From contig VGXH01000024.1 in the NCBI GenBank assembly GCA_016873405.1, positions 1 to 11,165 on the forward strand: DNA of 11,165 nt. The letters are read 5' to 3'. This document shows positions 9,527 through 11,165 of the stretch, piece by piece; the first letter of the stretch is position 1; each line of letters begins with the position of its first letter. The position numbers and the translations under genes are program-made. This stretch comes from a bacterium. Lineage in GTDB: Bacteria; Krumholzibacteriota; Krumholzibacteria; LZORAL124-64-63. Below the pieces are notes generated by a model. That model was not told where the DNA came from, did no database searches, and saw only the letters and a list, made by a program, of their open reading frames with translations.

Positions 9527-9769
9527 ATGCGCACCCGAATCGCCAAGTGGGGCAACAGCCTGGGGTTGCGTATCCCCTGGGTGTTCGCCGTGGAGGTGGG
9601 CGTGGCCGACGGTACGCCCGTCGAACTGACCCTGGAGGATGGCCGCCTGGTCATCCGGACGGTGGCGCCCGCCGAGTGGACGCTGGACGGGCTGCTCGCG
9701 GGCGTGACGGCCGAGAACCAGCATGCCGCCGTCGAAACCGGCGATCAGGTGGGTCGCGAGTCTTGGTAG
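9527..9769 (+). CDS. mazE: MazE-type antitoxin (AbrB-like DNA-binding)
   Basis: An 80-aa antitoxin expected to neutralise MazF and repress its own operon. The ATG at 9527 follows GGAGG (9517-9521) by 5 nt; in-frame sequence upstream lies in the promoter. The N-terminal half is the swapped-hairpin DNA-binding fold: R-I-A-K-W-G-N-S-L-G-L-R-I-P (residues 4-17), then V-E-L-T-L-E-D-G-R-L-V-I (32-43). The C-terminal half (W-T-L-D-G-L-L-A-G-V-T-A-E-N-Q-H and the final E-S-W) matches the acidic tail of E. coli MazE, which wraps around MazF. Length and both halves agree with E. coli MazE (82 aa). The toxin start overlaps its stop, so translation is probably coupled. Confidence 0.92.
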   Translation: MRTRIAKWGNSLGLRIPWVFAVEVGVADGTPVELTLEDGRLVIRTVAPAEWTLDGLLAGVTAENQHAAVETGDQVGRESW

Positions 9770-10131
9770 CGCCCGACAGCCGCGATGGCTACGTGCCCGA
9801 GCGCGGCGACATCGTCTGGCTGCAATGCGATCCCCAGGCGGGGCACGAACAGGCCGGCCGGCGGCCGGCGCTGGTGATCTCGCCGCGCGCCTACAACGGC
9901 CGCGTGAGGCTGGCCCTGTTCTGCCCCCTGACCACCCAGGTGAAGGGCTACCCGTTCGAGGTGGTGCTGCCGGAGGGGGGCGCCGCCTGCGGTGCGATCC
10001 TGGCGGACCAGATCAAGAGCCTGGACTGGGCGGCGCGCGGAGCGCGGAAGTTCGCGCAGGTCAATGGGATGACGATGGTCGAGGTGTTGGGGAAGATCGG
10101 GGTGCTGGTGGGCAACAGCGAGGGGGATTGA
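9763..10131 (+). CDS. mazF: MazF-type endoribonuclease toxin
   Basis: A 122-aa sequence-specific mRNA interferase toxin. The most plausible start is TTG 9763, overlapping the last 7 nt of mazE, with a G-rich AGGTGGG (near 9747-9753) upstream. GTG 9793 (residue 11) is an alternative that would leave the core domain intact. The core follows E. coli MazF closely: Y-V-P-E-R-G-D-I-V-W-L (10-20), D-P-Q-A-G-H-E-Q-A-G-R-R-P-A-L-V-I-S-P (23-41), P-L-T-T-Q-V-K-G-Y-P-F-E-V-V-L (55-69), L-A-D-Q-I-K-S-L-D-W-A-A-R-G-A (80-94). Arg34 and Thr57 align with the catalytic Arg29 and Thr52 of E. coli MazF, so the enzyme looks active. The cut site cannot be read from sequence. Its stop overlaps the -35 box of the next promoter. 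Confidence 0.92.
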   Translation: MVAPDSRDGYVPERGDIVWLQCDPQAGHEQAGRRPALVISPRAYNGRVRLALFCPLTTQVKGYPFEVVLPEGGAACGAILADQIKSLDWAARGARKFAQVNGMTMVEVLGKIGVLVGNSEGD

Positions 10132-10156
10132 CGTAGCATGAAAGCCGTGCTATCGT
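10128..10156 (+). promoter_or_regulatory. Putative higBA-type promoter
   Basis: TTGACG (10128-10133; 5 of 6) and TATCGT (10151-10156; 4 of 6) are spaced exactly 17 bp. The predicted start of transcription, about 10163, coincides with the GTG of the higB remnant, so the transcript may be leaderless at its 5' end. The -35 overlaps the mazF stop codon. Confidence 0.5.
10134..10152. promoter_or_regulatory. Inverted repeat between -35 and -10, candidate HigA operator
   Basis: TAGCATG (10134-10140) and CGTGCTA (10146-10152) form an inverted repeat (6 of 7 pairs, 5-bp spacer) that fills the promoter spacer. HigA antitoxins repress their own operons, so this is the natural operator candidate. A second partial symmetry, TATCGTGATA with the repeated GTGAT, lies just downstream (10151-10167). 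Confidence 0.45.
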
Positions 10157-10162
10157 GATATT

Positions 10163-10258
10163 GTGATCAAGTCGTTCAGGGACCAGGCGACCGAGAACAT
10201 CAAGGGGCTCAATCATGGTTCGCGTCCCGACCGATCGAGAGCCGACCCATCCGGGTGA
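10163..10258 (+). pseudogene. higB: Truncated HigB-type toxin remnant
   Basis: From GTG 10163 the frame reads V-I-K-S-F-R-D-Q-A-T-E-N-I-K-G-L-N-H-G-S-R. This matches the start of HigB/RelE-superfamily host-inhibition toxins (typically M-I-K-S-F-R-D-K-A-T-E-D-I). Normal HigB is about 90 aa; here the homology ends after about 20 codons. The frame runs on into higA sequence and stops at 10256-10258 after 31 codons. The catalytic part (the usual L-K-G-D and W-R-I regions) is absent, so the product cannot be an active toxin. An internal deletion of about 200 bp joining the toxin start to the higA start is the simplest explanation. It is followed by higA in its standard toxin-first order. Confidence 0.7.
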
Positions 10259-10652
10259 GATGCTGCTCGAGGAGTTCCTCAAGCCGCTGGGTCTTTCGCA
10301 GCGGGACCTGGCCGACAGCATCCACGTCCCGTACCAGCGGGTGAACGAGCTGGTCAACCAGCGCCGCGGCGTCACGCCCAGCACGGCGCTGCGCCTGGCC
10401 CGCTACTTCGGCAACACCGCGGGATTCTGGATGTCGTTGCAGTACCGCTGGGATCTGTATTGGGCCCGGCGGAACGAGGCGCCCGAATTGGACACCATCC
10501 GCCCGCTCCAGATGGACGGGCAGGCGACCTTGCTGGATAAGGCAGGCGAGAGGGATATCGCTGCGGGTGCGGGGAGCAGCCTTGACGATGTGCTCAGGGA
10601 GGCGGACGCGCTTCTCGACGGTGGCAACTGGCCGAAAACCGGTCGTTCTTGA
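10215..10652 (+). CDS. higA: HigA-family XRE antitoxin, with C-terminal extension
   Basis: A 145-aa DNA-binding antitoxin. The ATG at 10215 follows AAGGGG (10202-10207) by 7 nt. The N-terminal 85 residues are classic HigA: T-H-P-G-E-M-L-L-E-E-F-L-K-P-L-G-L-S-Q-R-D-L-A (11-33), the helix-turn-helix through V-P-Y-Q-R-V-N-E-L-V-N-Q-R-R-G-V-T-P (38-55), then T-A-L-R-L-A-R-Y-F-G-N-T-A-G-F-W-M-S-L-Q. Most HigA proteins are about 95-105 aa. This one has about 45 extra residues (100-145), polar and Asp/Gly/Ala-rich, ending D-A-L-L-D-G-G-N-W-P-K-T-G-R-S, with no recognised fold. The partner toxin is reduced to a fragment upstream, so this is probably an orphan antitoxin acting as an autorepressor. The antitoxin family is firm; the current role is inferred. 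Confidence 0.88.
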   Translation: MVRVPTDREPTHPGEMLLEEFLKPLGLSQRDLADSIHVPYQRVNELVNQRRGVTPSTALRLARYFGNTAGFWMSLQYRWDLYWARRNEAPELDTIRPLQMDGQATLLDKAGERDIAAGAGSSLDDVLREADALLDGGNWPKTGRS

Positions 10653-10677
10653 CGCTGGCCGGCCCGCGGCTTATAAT
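10649..10677 (+). promoter_or_regulatory. Promoter of tRNA-Asn
   Basis: TTGACG (10649-10654) and a perfect TATAAT (10672-10677) are separated by 17 bp, a near-consensus sigma-70 promoter and the strongest in the window. The -35 overlaps the higA stop codon. Transcription should start near 10684, giving a leader of about 67 nt before the tRNA. Confidence 0.8.
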
Positions 10678-10682
10678 ACCAG

Positions 10683-10725
10683 CCGCTTCGAGCGGGCCCG
10701 CCCGTGCCTCCGGGACATGGGCGGG
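10683..10725 (+). other. Two hairpins in the tRNA-Asn 5' leader
   Basis: CCGCT-TCG-AGCGG (10683-10695) is a 5-bp hairpin. CCCGCCCGTG (10697-10706) pairs with CATGGGCGGG (10716-10725) in a 10-bp stem with one G-U pair and a 9-nt loop. The downstream ACTGTTTGTGG is too poor in T for a clear terminator. They may guide leader processing by RNases before RNase P cleavage, or act as a weak attenuator. Confidence 0.45.
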
Positions 10726-10750
10726 ACTGTTTGTGGCTGCGGAATCCGGT

Positions 10751-10825
10751 TCCTCGGTAGCTCAATGGTAGAGCATGCGGCTGTTAACCGCAGGGTTGTA
10801 GGTTCGAGCCCTACCCGAGGAGCCA
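10751..10825 (+). tRNA. tRNA-Asn (anticodon GTT), CCA encoded
   Basis: A complete cloverleaf. The acceptor stem is TCCTCGG/CCGAGGA (10751-10757/10815-10821), the D stem GCTC/GAGC (10760-10763/10771-10774), the anticodon stem TGCGG/CCGCA (10776-10780/10788-10792) with loop CTGTTAA giving anticodon GTT, and the T stem GTAGG/CCTAC with loop TTCGAGC. All stems pair perfectly. The discriminator base is G, as expected for Asn, and CCA is encoded at 10823-10825. No hairpin-plus-T terminator follows immediately; only CCCTTTTCC (10827-10835) is seen. Confidence 0.97.
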
Positions 10826-11165
10826 ACCCTTTTCCGCCCAGGAATCGTGCGCTGAGAAGTTGACGGTGGCCCTCGGCCCTGGCGGCGCGGGGGCTGTCTT
10901 GTAAGTGCACAGGCGAGGCGCGGTTGCGAGGGCGAGTTTTGCGCCCCCGCCGCAGCCCGGGAAGAGAGAGATTCCGAGCGAGACGCCGCCCGCGCCTGTT
11001 GCGCCGCGAAAACGTCTCTGAGTCTCAGAATCGCGCTCTGCGCCCATTTTGGTTAACAGCCCGCCGCTCGAAGGCGGGCCCTGAGATTCCCCCGACCGTC
11101 GGGGGATGAGGCTGGCGGCGCCGCACGCGGCACCCCGGCCATTCTGAAGCGCAGAGGACGCGCCG
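10826..11165. other. Gene-free structured region after the tRNA
   Basis: No convincing coding region is seen in these 340 bp. Short open frames are Arg/Pro-rich, as expected by chance. Structure is abundant: a long-range 8-bp pairing GCGGGGGC (10887-10894) with GCCCCCGC (10943-10950), TCTGAG-T-CTCAGA (11017-11029), a 7-bp hairpin at 11059-11079 and another at 11089-11105. A TTGACG at 10860-10865 has no good -10. This may be an unrecognised RNA, a leader of a gene beyond the window, or simply terminator-like DNA. It does not match tmRNA, RNase P or SRP RNA landmarks by eye. Confidence 0.4.
11059..11105 (+). terminator. Tandem GC-rich hairpins, possible termination or processing structure
   Basis: GCCCGCC-(7 nt)-GGCGGGC (11059-11079) is followed after 9 nt by CCCCCGA-CCG-TCGGGGG (11089-11105). 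Both stems are perfect 7-bp helices. Neither is followed by a T-tract, so factor-independent termination is uncertain; they might instead protect RNA 3' ends or stall polymerase. Confidence 0.35.

Noticed and set aside
6746..9724. Very long open frame on the minus strand opposite the outer-membrane protein gene
   Set aside because: Its translation is a monotonous Arg/Pro/His/Ala-rich chain without motifs. The plus strand has a signal peptide, a Shine-Dalgarno and domain-like sequence. Long antisense frames are expected at this GC content.
10924..11109. A 61-codon plus-strand open frame after the tRNA
   Set aside because: It is Arg-rich, lacks a Shine-Dalgarno, and covers the inverted repeats; nothing supports coding.

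Overview
The window is very GC-rich chromosomal DNA from a Gram-negative-type bacterium. The double-membrane inference rests on a predicted outer-membrane protein with a Sec signal peptide. The tRNA, the Shine-Dalgarno sites and all recognisable protein families are bacterial. The exact lineage cannot be read from the sequence. The combination of a LolA-like/beta-barrel fusion, GTG and TTG starts and extreme GC would fit an under-sampled candidate phylum, but that is a guess.

Layout. (1) Positions 1-1966, plus strand, form a tight operon: the 3' part of a GNAT acetyltransferase, an RlmL-type 23S rRNA m2G methyltransferase, and a stand-alone YedF-type DsrE domain protein. (2) The operon meets a minus-strand M29-type aminopeptidase (1963-2985) tail to tail, and the two stop codons share bases. 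(3) A divergent promoter region of about 165 bp carries a long inverted repeat. It separates the aminopeptidase from a plus-strand stand-alone PHP-domain protein (3151-3966). (4) That gene meets a large membrane-anchored hybrid histidine kinase (3971-6727, minus) tail to tail, across a 14-bp palindrome. (5) A 429-bp, extremely GC-rich, hairpin-prone gap (6728-7156) leads to a 758-residue predicted outer-membrane protein (7157-9433).

(6) From 9434 onwards the window looks like an accessory patch. It holds a complete mazEF toxin-antitoxin pair, then a higBA locus in which the toxin gene is reduced to its first 20 or so codons while the antitoxin HigA is intact and has a C-terminal extension. 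A tRNA-Asn(GTT) gene with a near-consensus promoter follows, and the last 340 bp hold no convincing gene but several perfect hairpins.

Working together: the first three genes are probably co-transcribed (2-nt and 22-nt gaps) but do not form an obvious single pathway. MazE and MazF form a translationally coupled addiction module. HigA is likely an orphan repressor that still controls its own promoter through an inverted repeat between the -35 and -10 boxes. The clearest unusual observations are the eroded higB upstream of an extended higA, the PHP protein with two metal-ligand positions replaced, the two zero-gap convergent junctions, the LolA-like/barrel protein, and the structured gene-free DNA after the tRNA. 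No complete novel multi-gene system is evident.
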